From IMG/VR virus record IMGVR_UViG_3300042691_047443, positions 1 to 64,000 of that record: 64,000 nt of DNA; one strand, written 5' to 3'. Each line of letters opens with the position of its first letter. Positions within the stretch are counted from its first letter, which is position 1. Below, in pieces: positions 48,798 to 57,376 of this stretch. The translations under genes and the position numbers were made by a program. Source of the DNA: a virus. The notes below the pieces were generated by a model. That model saw nothing but the letters and a program-made list of their open reading frames with translations, ran no database searches and had not been told where the DNA came from.

Positions 48798-50037
48798 CGG
48801 ATGATTCCTCTTCATGTTCATCAAGTTCTGCTTCGAGTTCAGTGACACTACCTCCGTTGATTGTCAGGGCGCAGTCAACGATCTTGTCGATGAATGGTTT
48901 GTGAGCCGGACTCTTCATCAGTTCTCCAAACTCACTCTTGTAGAATTTCTTCTCCAAAATAACTTCACCAGTTGACGCATCGCTGACAGTGAGATCCTTC
49001 CATGCTCCGGTTCCAGAGATAGATACCTCTACTTCACGAGTGACCTTCTTGTCATCGATCCATGACATGGTTGCCTTGTTCTTATCACACCAAGCTCTAC
49101 ATTCATCAAAGATGTACTCGTATTCCACAATGCCCTTTCCAAAGTGGATGTCAAACTCGCACTTTCGGAATGGTGGGGCGACTTTGTTCTTTTTGAGAGA
49201 AACTGTCGTGTGAATACCTATGATGTTTCCCGCCTTATCCTTGATCGGATTTCCGCTACCGAGACGAATTCTCACGGAAGCGTGAAACGGAAGAGACTTT
49301 CCTCCTGGGCTGACAAGAGGATCGCCGTGCATCACGCCGATCGCTTCACGTAACTGATTGATGCAGATCAACGTTACGTTGTTTTGACCGATTACACCCG
49401 TGATCTTGCGGAATCCCTTACTTAACACTCGAGCCTGTAGGCCGACGGTGTTCTGATCGTAGTCGCCGTCTAGTTCTGCCTTTGGAGACGTGGCTGCCAC
49501 GGAGTCCCATATCACCAGGATAGGAACGTTCTTGTCCACGAGCTGCTTTGCCTTAGTGATGGTGCTTTCAATGATGGAAAACACCTCCTCAGTGCAGTGT
49601 GTATCGCAGTACACAAACCTCTTTGCCACGTCAATTCCCATGTGACGCAGTTTTTCTAGAGGTGTGGCATTTTCGGTATCAACGTAGACGACCAGACCGC
49701 CTTGCGATTGTGTCACAGCTGCTGCATGATACGCAAGGTGCGACTTTCCTGAAGACGGAAGACCTGAAATCTCGATGATTCTGCCTTCGGGATAACCACC
49801 GCCAAGCGCATTTTTGATGGCGTAATTGAGTTGTATCGATCCGGTGTCTATCCATCGCTTGACGATGGTGGGAGCCTCATCTTCACTTAGGTTATAAGCC
49901 ACCCTTTGCCCAAATTCCTTGTTTAACTGCTTGATAAGATCAGCAGTGAGATTGTCCATCTCATCACCGACCTTCTTTCTTGCAGATTTTTCAGGAACAT
50001 CGACAGGAGCAGCAACCTTATTCGTTGCCTTTACCAT
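48790..50037 (-). CDS. RecA/UvsX-type recombinase
   Basis: RIIEISGLPSSGKSHLAYHA (Walker A), LVVYVDTENATP, PILVIWDSVAAT (Walker B), CINQLREAIGVMHGD and SPGGKSLPFHASVRIRL (L2 and following) match RecA closely. An N-terminal Lys-rich segment and a C-terminal domain of 120 residues with an acidic tail (EAELDEHEEESSDD) are phage-specific. Roles: strand exchange, recombination-dependent replication. AAAGGA precedes the ATG. Confidence 0.94.
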   Translation of the reverse strand: MVKATNKVAAPVDVPEKSARKKVGDEMDNLTADLIKQLNKEFGQRVAYNLSEDEAPTIVKRWIDTGSIQLNYAIKNALGGGYPEGRIIEISGLPSSGKSHLAYHAAAVTQSQGGLVVYVDTENATPLEKLRHMGIDVAKRFVYCDTHCTEEVFSIIESTITKAKQLVDKNVPILVIWDSVAATSPKAELDGDYDQNTVGLQARVLSKGFRKITGVIGQNNVTLICINQLREAIGVMHGDPLVSPGGKSLPFHASVRIRLGSGNPIKDKAGNIIGIHTTVSLKKNKVAPPFRKCEFDIHFGKGIVEYEYIFDECRAWCDKNKATMSWIDDKKVTREVEVSISGTGAWKDLTVSDASTGEVILEKKFYKSEFGELMKSPAHKPFIDKIVDCALTINGGSVTELEAELDEHEEESSDD

Positions 50038-50053
50038 GTTTTTGTCCTTTGGT

Positions 50054-50896
50054 TCAATCGTCGTTCATCAGGTCTTCAAAGGCCTCGTCGAGTGTCTGCT
50101 TCCTTGACACAGGCGCAGTATCATCAACTGACGGCTTTGGTGGTTTTGCCACCGACTTTACATCATCAATGATGTCATCCAAGGATTCACGGACCTGCGT
50201 ATTACCTCTCGTTGTTCCTTCGTCTGAAACATTGGGAACAACATCACCATTCAACCAGGCATTGAGAATCGTCTCAATCTCCTCTCGAGACTTGAGTCGA
50301 TACATGTCATCAATATTGGGAACAGAGTCCATCCACTTCTTCACCATGGTAGGATCATCGTGGATCTTTGTAGGCCTTCCCTTACAGTCGACGACCGTGT
50401 CCTGAAACTGCTTTCCTGGAGGCTGCGTGATCGTGACCTTCAGATCAAAACCCTCGTTGGGGTCAAGGATGTCGCCGTAATCTTCATCGATAAAAAAGCT
50501 GAGAAGGCGTTGGTAAACGATCTTGCCAAAAGACCAAACCATCGGTCCCTTATCTTCCTGACCACGAACAATGACTGGCGCATATGCGCGCATCTTAGAC
50601 TGAAGCTGCTTTGCAAGCGTACGATCATCTGGCTTGCCCGAACTGTAAAGCTTGCGAATCAGATCATCAATCGGATCTGGCTTACCGAACTGCTTGGGGG
50701 CAAGAATACCTGCGTTATTACCGATGTAATAGAACCATCGCTCAACAAAGGGCTGTCCTTCAACCGAGTTCTTCCAGGGAAGACAACGAATCTTGTATTC
50801 TCCTACCCCCGGCTTCCACAGCTGGACGTTGGAAGTCTTCTTAACACCACTAAGTTCCGCCATGCGGCGACGAATTGCCTCTAGATCAACTGCCAT
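50054..50896 (-). CDS. gp32-like single-stranded DNA binding protein
   Basis: The core resembles T4 gp32: GEYKIRCLPWKNS, FVERWFYYIG, KMRAYAPVIVRGQEDKGP, SFGKIVYQRLLSFFID and FDLKVTITQPPGKQF. The last 70 residues are acidic and disordered with DEAFEDLMNDD, as expected for the gp32 protein-interaction tail. The zinc site of gp32 is not obvious. The ATG at 50896 follows GAGGAATAGGA; a hairpin at 50935-50949 lies in its leader. Confidence 0.82.
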   Translation of the reverse strand: MAVDLEAIRRRMAELSGVKKTSNVQLWKPGVGEYKIRCLPWKNSVEGQPFVERWFYYIGNNAGILAPKQFGKPDPIDDLIRKLYSSGKPDDRTLAKQLQSKMRAYAPVIVRGQEDKGPMVWSFGKIVYQRLLSFFIDEDYGDILDPNEGFDLKVTITQPPGKQFQDTVVDCKGRPTKIHDDPTMVKKWMDSVPNIDDMYRLKSREEIETILNAWLNGDVVPNVSDEGTTRGNTQVRESLDDIIDDVKSVAKPPKPSVDDTAPVSRKQTLDEAFEDLMNDD

Positions 50897-50934
50897 ATTG
50901 ATTCCTATTCCTCTTCCTCTTTGAGTTAGGTTTG

Positions 50935-50949
50935 CCCACACCCTGTGGG
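50935..50949 (-). promoter_or_regulatory. leader hairpin upstream of the gp32-like gene
   Basis: CCCACA-GGG-TGTGGG on the minus strand, about 40 bases before the ATG. T4 gene 32 mRNA has a structured operator in the same relative place that mediates autoregulation. A similar role is inferred only from position. Confidence 0.4.
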
Positions 50950-50995
50950 TATCCCCAACTTAAATTCAATTCCGCTGATAGTTCAAGTTTAAAAT

Positions 50996-51286
50996 TTAAT
51001 ACCACTTCTTTTTAGGACCGCGTTTTGATTTTACGCCCATGTCTGAGGCGCCGAGTCCTAAGGGTGCCGTGAAACCCGCTATTGCACCGACACCGGAAAA
51101 TTCAGCAAGCTCTGACTCATCTTGGTGATCAGAGTCATTCTGATTCTTTCGATCTCGTTTATCACCCTTTTTTTCGCCTTGAGGAACCTTAGGCGCGCTC
51201 GGCGGCAGCAATTGATCTGCCGCGGCCGGATTAACGTCTGTCTCAATGATCATCTTAATGAATTGTTCAAGCAAGGCATAGTTCAT
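50996..51286 (-). CDS. small protein with leader helix (96 aa)
   Basis: Starts MNYALLEQFIKMIIETDVNP (I-x-E end). A Pro/Lys-rich middle is followed by a Gly/Ala-rich region (GVGAIAGFTAPLGLGAS) and a basic end (KSKRGPKKKWY). The start at 51286 lacks a ribosome site but has TATATT six bases upstream. Possibly a packaged basic protein; unrecognised. Confidence 0.6.
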   Translation of the reverse strand: MNYALLEQFIKMIIETDVNPAAADQLLPPSAPKVPQGEKKGDKRDRKNQNDSDHQDESELAEFSGVGAIAGFTAPLGLGASDMGVKSKRGPKKKWY

Positions 51287-51292
51287 GTGATA

Positions 51293-51298
51293 AATATA
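51293..51298 (-). promoter_or_regulatory. candidate -10 box of a leaderless promoter
   Basis: TATATT on the minus strand exactly six bases before the ATG at 51286; no Shine-Dalgarno sequence. Confidence 0.42.
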
Positions 51299-51302
51299 AC
51301 AA

Positions 51303-51560
51303 TCACGCCAAAACGACCTTAGAACGTACAAGGTTTAAGGTCTCTGTGATCTTTCTATTTAACTCTTTCTTGAGGGCTTCAGAGTGTGCCTCAACTTCGG
51401 AGGCCTTCAATTCCTCAAGCAATACCCAGGCTGACTCTGCTTCATCCTTTAAAGCCTTGATTAACTCGATGGCTGCCTGCAAAGCGAAAAACATTTCAGC
51501 AGGTTCTGTCCAAGAACTTACACTTTCAAGCTCTTTAATCTCATTTTCAATGTCTCTCAT
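51303..51560 (-). CDS. coiled-coil protein (85 aa)
   Basis: Helical heptad sequence throughout (LIKALKDEAESAWVLLEELK). The ATG overlaps the HD-protein stop (ATGA). No family recognised. Could be a small partner of the HD protein or of the gp32-like protein downstream. Confidence 0.6.
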   Translation of the reverse strand: MRDIENEIKELESVSSWTEPAEMFFALQAAIELIKALKDEAESAWVLLEELKASEVEAHSEALKKELNRKITETLNLVRSKVVLA

Positions 51561-52165
51561 GTGAATTCACCTTTTTCTTGGCGAGTCGATACGTAGTCAG
51601 CCGTCATCACGACGTGAGACAACAAGGGCTCCTTTAGACAATACTGTTTGTTGTCATCCACAACAAATCCATCATTTAACAATATCGCAAGGTACTCATC
51701 TGTCTTTAGGTGAAGACCGTAGTGCTGGCACATGAAGACGCTGCGTTGAGGAGTCTTCATGTGAATGATACCCTTGTTGTGCTTGTACATCTCGCCCAAT
51801 TTTTCCCGGTGCCAATCGGAATCTTGAGGTACGTAATATTCATTAAACGTACCGTCTGGGCGGTGTAGTCCCACCTTGCCAATGTCATGAAACAGACAAC
51901 CTATGATGAGAGAGTCTTTCGGAAGAGACCACCCGAAACACCTTGTGTAGGCAATTGCGTTTTGCAACACACGCAAGGAATGATCAACGAGGCCACCCGG
52001 TTCAGCGAGGTGATAGTCTTTGCGGGCGGATGCCGGGCACAGTGCGAGCTTCTCCCCCAGGTCGTCGACCATGGACAAGGCCGCTGAAGACCTATCGCCC
52101 AATTTTTCGCACAAGGATCGAAACTTCAAGAAATTTTGCTCAATATGTTCTGCTGAAAGTGTCAT
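51557..52165 (-). CDS. HD-domain phosphohydrolase
   Basis: The HD metal site is clear: GGLVDHSLRVLQNA, then IIGCLFHDIGKVGLHR with the paired His-Asp, and later QHYGLHLKTDEYL and VVMTADYVSTR. The compact 202-residue protein resembles phage and plasmid HD hydrolases acting on nucleotides or RNA ends. Substrate unknown. The ATG lacks a ribosome site; TATATT stands six bases upstream, divergent from the plus-strand 52246 gene. Confidence 0.85.
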   Translation of the reverse strand: MTLSAEHIEQNFLKFRSLCEKLGDRSSAALSMVDDLGEKLALCPASARKDYHLAEPGGLVDHSLRVLQNAIAYTRCFGWSLPKDSLIIGCLFHDIGKVGLHRPDGTFNEYYVPQDSDWHREKLGEMYKHNKGIIHMKTPQRSVFMCQHYGLHLKTDEYLAILLNDGFVVDDNKQYCLKEPLLSHVVMTADYVSTRQEKGEFT

Positions 52166-52171
52166 AAAAAA

Positions 52172-52177
52172 AATATA
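52172..52177 (-). promoter_or_regulatory. candidate -10 box of a leaderless promoter
   Basis: TATATT on the minus strand exactly six bases before the HD-protein ATG (52165), with only T residues between. A second TATATT on the plus strand (52197-52202) could serve the divergent gene at 52246, which has a GGGGGTAAG ribosome site. Confidence 0.45.
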
Positions 52178-52245
52178 TCACACTGAAGACCGAGTGTATA
52201 TTTACATGGTCGTTTAGACGTAAATTCAAACAGTGGGGGTAAGTT

Positions 52246-52581
52246 ATGAGATTGACGATTGGACAGCTGAGAAGAATCATCAGGGAAACAGTGGAAGAGG
52301 TGGTCGAAGAGCAGGAGACGGCCGAGCTCGAAGAGCTCGAAGAGGGTGAGCCTAAGTCGTGGTTAGACTTTGCGGGCGGAGGTGGGTTCCTCGGCGGCGG
52401 TGGTGGTAAGTCCTCTAGAGACTCTGATGAAGACTCATATTCTTCAAGAAAAGAGCCTGAAGGCAACCCCTACGGGTACGGCGACTCTCGCGGGGGTGGC
52501 AGCTACTCGACCGACAGCGAAGGAAACTACCACGGTCGCTCAAGCGGCGGCGGCAATCAGCGCGGCGCAGCCTGGGACTGA
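52246..52581 (+). CDS. Gly-rich protein with I-x-E leader (111 aa)
   Basis: Starts MRLTIGQLRRIIRETVEEVV, the most typical leader in the window, followed by a Glu-rich segment and then a Gly/Ser/Asp-rich disordered half (GGGGFLGGGGG; YGYGDSRGGGSYST). A plus-strand gene wedged between divergent HD and convergent polymerase genes with three bases to spare. No domain visible. Possibly a packaged or virion protein. Confidence 0.65.
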   Translation: MRLTIGQLRRIIRETVEEVVEEQETAELEELEEGEPKSWLDFAGGGGFLGGGGGKSSRDSDEDSYSSRKEPEGNPYGYGDSRGGGSYSTDSEGNYHGRSSGGGNQRGAAWD

Positions 52582-52584
52582 TCC

Positions 52585-53793
52585 CTAGATTCTCTCCACT
52601 TTCACTGGGAACCTGTTCGCATAACCTGCGACGTTCACGCTGGAGAGTGAGTGCACTCTATCCAAAGACGAACTTGAAACGTCCAAGATGAGTGCATCGT
52701 GCAAGATGAAAAGGGGCCTGATGCCCGGGTCGCTCGCGAGCAAGTCCACGATGGTGGAAAAACCTAGCAGCGACACGTCGACCCCTGTCGATTGAGCGTA
52801 TGAATTGACGAAGATGTGGTCCAGGGGCTCATCGATCGCGATGCGTCGTCCGTGACGGTTGCGAATGAATCCCGACCTGATGAATTCCTCCTTCACGCGT
52901 TTCTTGAGCTCCGGAGTCTTGAACAGCGACCTGACACCCCTCACGACGGTGTCTAGTTCGACGCCAGATATGCCTAAAGCGATGCCCAGTTTTTCCTTAG
53001 AGGAGCCATACAACTCCGAGATCACCGCTCCCTTTGCGACCTTGCGACTCACCTTTCCACCGAACACATGTGATGATATGTGCTCGTATAGGTCGGCGTC
53101 GGGACAGTCACCACCGGCCTCGTACAACATGATGCGAGCCTCAAGGGCGGAAAAGTCTATCGACACGATGGCACCTCCTGGGTCCGAAGGCACGATCACG
53201 TTCCTGTATTCCTTTTTTAGGGTCAGGATGTCAGGACCTGACTTCACTGTCAGCCTGCCTGTCCGCGTTCCGAACCTATTGTAGGTCACCGGAGGTGCGT
53301 GACCGTCGGGACCCGGTCTAAAGCTGTCAACCACACGGTGGTTGATGCCGCTCTCCTCTCGGATCTGCGAGAAACGAACAGGATCAATCTTGGCGGGTAA
53401 CAGTGACCGCAGCAACCGCGTCTGAGGCGCCCACGTCTCCTCGAAGTAAGACCTATTTATTCGACCGAATGTTTCAACCACGTCATTTGTGAGCCTCTTC
53501 ACGAAGTCACGGTGTGCACACATGGGCATAACGTACTCCCAAGGCACTTGTCCCAGGGATCCCGTGACAAGAGACGACATCGACGTGACGAATCTCTCGG
53601 GAGGGTTTACGTCGATCGAGATACCTTCGGACGCAAAAAGGGAATCTAGGCAACGTTCCCTACGTGAATCAGGTCGACCCGAAAGACACCACGAATCTTC
53701 GGGAATTTCACCGAGCCACAAATACCCAGAATCAATCACCAAATGCCGTCTTGTGCCAAGAACATTTTTATCTATGCAGACCTTGTATGTCAC
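52585..53793 (-). CDS. family-A DNA polymerase, polymerase domain only
   Basis: Motif A is VSIDFSALEARIMLYEAG (catalytic Asp and the conserved Glu), motif B SRKVAKGAVISELYGSS, motif C LFILHDALILDV; NRFGTRTGRLT precedes motif A as in Pol I. The usual H-D-E of motif C is H-D-A; the catalytic Asp is kept. At 402 aa it lacks 3'-5' and 5'-3' exonuclease domains, but two separate 5' nucleases exist in the window. It probably fills gaps next to the DnaE replicase. GTG start at 53793. Confidence 0.85.
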   Translation of the reverse strand: MTYKVCIDKNVLGTRRHLVIDSGYLWLGEIPEDSWCLSGRPDSRRERCLDSLFASEGISIDVNPPERFVTSMSSLVTGSLGQVPWEYVMPMCAHRDFVKRLTNDVVETFGRINRSYFEETWAPQTRLLRSLLPAKIDPVRFSQIREESGINHRVVDSFRPGPDGHAPPVTYNRFGTRTGRLTVKSGPDILTLKKEYRNVIVPSDPGGAIVSIDFSALEARIMLYEAGGDCPDADLYEHISSHVFGGKVSRKVAKGAVISELYGSSKEKLGIALGISGVELDTVVRGVRSLFKTPELKKRVKEEFIRSGFIRNRHGRRIAIDEPLDHIFVNSYAQSTGVDVSLLGFSTIVDLLASDPGIRPLFILHDALILDVSSSSLDRVHSLSSVNVAGYANRFPVKVERI

Positions 53794-53830
53794 GATACCA
53801 AGGTAAACAATTGCTTCGTGATTTACACAA

Positions 53831-56800
53831 TCAACTTTGTACTCCGTTGAGTTCTTTCACACGAGACGCAAGATCCTCTATCTCGCCTTCAAGGGTAGCT
53901 GCCGATTCATACTTGCCATACGAATCATACGAAGCAAATGTCAGGTTAGTGTCGAACTTTCCTTGTCCAAAGGTATGAGTAATTCCAGATACACCATATA
54001 CGTTGTCCACGCTTGTTCCTGTGTTCATATCAACAAAAAACATCTGCGTAAAGCCAATTATAGGGATTCCTACTGTCCTCATTGACAACTGGGCAGGTAT
54101 GATTCGAAGAGGAAGGTTACCCACCCCTGAGCCTCGAGGAGTGGCTTGTGTCATATTACCTTTGCCCATCGATATCATTTGTGCAGCGGCAAGCATGGCA
54201 TTTCCCTGAGATCCCAGAGTGACCTCAAGAATACCGCTGCCATTTACACCAGGTATTAAGGTAGGAATCATTCGAGAAACATATGCCTTCGTCGAGTTCC
54301 AATCCGCAGCAGTACCGTTCACAATCAACTGCCTTCTCAGGACCTGACCTCCGTCAATCATTTTCGTGACATTGTCGGCCACTTCTATCGACTTTTTTAG
54401 TCTTCTTTGCGGATTTTTTTGCGATTCAGTCGCGTCTCTCACGTCCTCAGGTTTCAATTTTATCACTCTGTCTCTTGCGTATGGATTGTTAATCTCGTAC
54501 AGAGCGAGAAACGTATTTGTTTCACTGTTCCTGAATCTGAGAAAATTTGTCGCTTCCTTGTATGGATTCAAGGTACGATCATATATGTGAACCTTCAAAA
54601 TCCTGCTATAATCTTTGCCATATGGAGATGTGATTGGATTTGAATTTTGGTAAGCACGAAGCAAATCACCTGTTCCTTCTTCATACTTTACGCCATTAGG
54701 CGTACTCAATCGTCTTTTCTTATAAGTTACTTCAAGCAATATCTCTATTTCTGGTTGTTTAAACGGTCCTCTTCCTCTGTTAAATGACAGTGCAAGAGAG
54801 TTAAATAACGTATCCATATTTTCAGAAATTTGCGTAGGCTTGCCTTTTTCCCATGGGGTTAACAACGGATCTTTCATTCCCGTCTTTGCCCTGAACCCAT
54901 AAGGAACTGCAGCAAGATCTCTCACTTGAGATGTGATCACGAGTTGCAAAAATTGTTCTACAGTCATCGTAGTGCTGCCGTTATTTGCGATTGTTTCCCT
55001 GTAGGTGTATAAAAATGCAGGTAAATCTATCGCAAACTCGGCAATGTTTGTACTTGCCGCAAGACCGCAATATTCGTTCAGATTGTAAAAAATGATTTGT
55101 GATTCGTCTATTCCTTCCAATCCCAACAAGACGGGACCCATAAATACGCTAAATAGTTTACCAAAAGAAACTATCCTGCTGTTTATGATTTTTGTCAACT
55201 GATCGTTTGGTAATACAGTTTTAAAGTCTTTAACAAGATAAAGATATGGATATCCGTAGTCTGGGCCGTAACCCATGTCGTCTTGTAAAAGAAGTTTTTC
55301 CTTCTCGCTTGATGCAATGATGAACGGATCCGGAGTTGTCGCAAGTACGTCAAATTTCTTCTTTACTATTGCGTCTGCAACCTGTCTAAATGCCTGTCTT
55401 ATGGCTAATTTTTCACCGGAATCATTGTCCTGCGTGACCTCTTCAGTCTTCGATTCGGTCTCCGGTTCGTCTTCTGAATTTGTATCTTTATCTCCGACAG
55501 CGCTCGACTCTTCTTCCTCCTCCTCGGAAACTTTTGAGCGTGGCCTCTTTTTCCCGCCGTGATAATAATCGTCAAGTGCACTTCCAAGTGCACTAATCTT
55601 TTCCTGTGGAATCTGTTGATCTCCCCTCTTTTTCGCGAGCTGATTTGCCTTCTCGAGAGAATTAAGTAGTTCTGTGATGGCATCACCAACCTTGTTAGTG
55701 TCCATCTGAGGAATGGTCATGGTGGCAGCAGCGTTCAGGACCACCTGCGACCTAACTTCTGCAGCATCTGACGCTGATCCATTTCGAAGGTTGAGGTCAT
55801 TGGCAAGGTTGTTGATAAGTTGTGACAGACGACGCTGTCTTTCTTTCAGTTTTTTAAACTCAAGATCCTCATCAATTGTCGCCTTTTTGACATCTGAAAC
55901 GTGCTTTGTGAACAACTCGAGACTGATACCCACTCCACCACTCTGATTAAAAGAGTATGTAGAGCCCACGATACCGTAGGCTTCTCTGAGAAGCATGTTG
56001 TTGTTTATGAATTCTGCATATGTCCCGTTCGCATCATCACCAAGATTATCTGGATATCTCCAACCGTAGGTAAGCCACACGGTTGATCTACCGTAGGACG
56101 CCGGTTGCAACACATCGGCAAACTCTGATAATCTCGACTTGTCAAATAATGTCATGCTCAAGGCGGCTGTCTTGTGACTCATGACCCCCGTGGTTCCCTT
56201 GATGTTAATTGTGACGCTTTCAAGCGAAGCAAGAGGACGCATGGGGTCCAAGACGGGAACGTATCTATTGTTGGGATCCGTCGGATCCAGATTTATTAGC
56301 GTCTGTGGCGATGTAAAGAGCTCCATTCCTGCGGTTGTGCGTTGTCTGATGAGCTCGTCGCCGTAATAATTTGTTTCCTTGTATGAGCCACCATATTGTG
56401 ACTTATACATGATTGTGTTTGGATCACTTTCATTTTCACTTATTGAAGTTCCACCCATCAAAAACTTTAAAAGGCTTGGAGTGCTGAGCTTGTTTTCTGT
56501 CCCGTCAGGACGATCAAAGACAAATTCAAGTTCGACGTATGGGATACATTGCGATAAAATCACAGGAGGCAAGAAATTGAGGAATGTCTCAACTTTGCTT
56601 GCATCCCTTGTTGCCGGCGAGATGAAAGCATTTCTCGACAGACAGATGCTCATATTTTTTTCTTTAAGGCTCGGAGAGTTATCCGGAATGCCCAGTATGT
56701 TAGCGAAAGTCAGGCCGTCTTTGACCAATTTCCCAGTCTTTGGATCCTGATATGCGCGTGCAGACTTCTGGTACGATAATGTCGTATCACCTGATGATGA

Positions 56801-57055
56801 AAAGAACGAAAACCAACGATTCAACTGATTTCGTTGTTCAACATCTGTCTTTGCAGTCCCCAGTTCGTCTAATTTTTCTCGAAGAGCATCAACACCAAAT
56901 GATCCATTGTTGTTGCTCACAAGCAGTTCTGTGAGCCTCCTCACCATGGACAAAGGATCGTTTGCGTTACCATTGGAGTTCAGGAGCTCCGCCGCAATCT
57001 CTTGCGTAGGAGAGAAAATCCTGTATATGTTTTCAAGTTTTGTGAAGTCAGACAT
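53831..57055 (-). CDS. large virion protein, probable baseplate (1074 aa)
   Basis: No catalytic motif. Beta-rich ends flank a central coiled coil (residues 400-470, KKLKERQRRLSQLINNLAN) and a strongly acidic disordered stretch near 500-540. Its place directly after the gp53-like gene and in the tape-measure transcript indicates a tail or baseplate component. The C-terminal region (MRTVGIPIIGFTQMFFVDMN) is conserved-looking. Specific homologue not recognised. Confidence 0.7.
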   Translation of the reverse strand: MSDFTKLENIYRIFSPTQEIAAELLNSNGNANDPLSMVRRLTELLVSNNNGSFGVDALREKLDELGTAKTDVEQRNQLNRWFSFFSSSGDTTLSYQKSARAYQDPKTGKLVKDGLTFANILGIPDNSPSLKEKNMSICLSRNAFISPATRDASKVETFLNFLPPVILSQCIPYVELEFVFDRPDGTENKLSTPSLLKFLMGGTSISENESDPNTIMYKSQYGGSYKETNYYGDELIRQRTTAGMELFTSPQTLINLDPTDPNNRYVPVLDPMRPLASLESVTINIKGTTGVMSHKTAALSMTLFDKSRLSEFADVLQPASYGRSTVWLTYGWRYPDNLGDDANGTYAEFINNNMLLREAYGIVGSTYSFNQSGGVGISLELFTKHVSDVKKATIDEDLEFKKLKERQRRLSQLINNLANDLNLRNGSASDAAEVRSQVVLNAAATMTIPQMDTNKVGDAITELLNSLEKANQLAKKRGDQQIPQEKISALGSALDDYYHGGKKRPRSKVSEEEEEESSAVGDKDTNSEDEPETESKTEEVTQDNDSGEKLAIRQAFRQVADAIVKKKFDVLATTPDPFIIASSEKEKLLLQDDMGYGPDYGYPYLYLVKDFKTVLPNDQLTKIINSRIVSFGKLFSVFMGPVLLGLEGIDESQIIFYNLNEYCGLAASTNIAEFAIDLPAFLYTYRETIANNGSTTMTVEQFLQLVITSQVRDLAAVPYGFRAKTGMKDPLLTPWEKGKPTQISENMDTLFNSLALSFNRGRGPFKQPEIEILLEVTYKKRRLSTPNGVKYEEGTGDLLRAYQNSNPITSPYGKDYSRILKVHIYDRTLNPYKEATNFLRFRNSETNTFLALYEINNPYARDRVIKLKPEDVRDATESQKNPQRRLKKSIEVADNVTKMIDGGQVLRRQLIVNGTAADWNSTKAYVSRMIPTLIPGVNGSGILEVTLGSQGNAMLAAAQMISMGKGNMTQATPRGSGVGNLPLRIIPAQLSMRTVGIPIIGFTQMFFVDMNTGTSVDNVYGVSGITHTFGQGKFDTNLTFASYDSYGKYESAATLEGEIEDLASRVKELNGVQS

Positions 57056-57058
57056 TGA

Positions 57059-57352
57059 TCATCCAATCAGGTTTATGACGCTTGCGAGATCCGGTATTTT
57101 TATTTCGGTGTTGGGAGGAACCTGAAGTCCCCATCCGATATCGGAGGCGGCTGCTAACACCCACCAATAACGAGCATCACCATATATCTGTCCCGCTAGT
57201 ACGTCTAGACGTTCACGTTCCCTGAGAAACATTGCGTCGGTGTAAAGGCTTCCATTTTTAACCGCGGAACGTATCACGGCAATCGCAACAGAGGTTCCAT
57301 ATTGAGTCCCAAAAGATAAAATTGGTGTCCTATTATATCTGCTGTGTGGCAT
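57059..57352 (-). CDS. baseplate wedge protein, gp53/LysM-like (97 aa)
   Basis: The C-terminal 50 residues have the LysM-like pattern of T4 gp53 and related baseplate proteins: RERERLDVLAGQIYGDARYW, then WVLAAASDIGWGLQVPPNTE and IKIPDL. Short LysM proteins are a standard item next to tape-measure genes in contractile tails. AAAAGG precedes the ATG. Confidence 0.82.
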   Translation of the reverse strand: MPHSRYNRTPILSFGTQYGTSVAIAVIRSAVKNGSLYTDAMFLRERERLDVLAGQIYGDARYWWVLAAASDIGWGLQVPPNTEIKIPDLASVINLIG

Positions 57353-57376
57353 TGTCTACCTTTTTACAAGACATTC

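Noticed and set aside
53837-54209. Plus-strand frames opposite the baseplate gene
   Set aside because: Shadow frames of a long well-formed coding sequence, with Cys/Ser/Ile-rich translations lacking motifs and no ribosome site.
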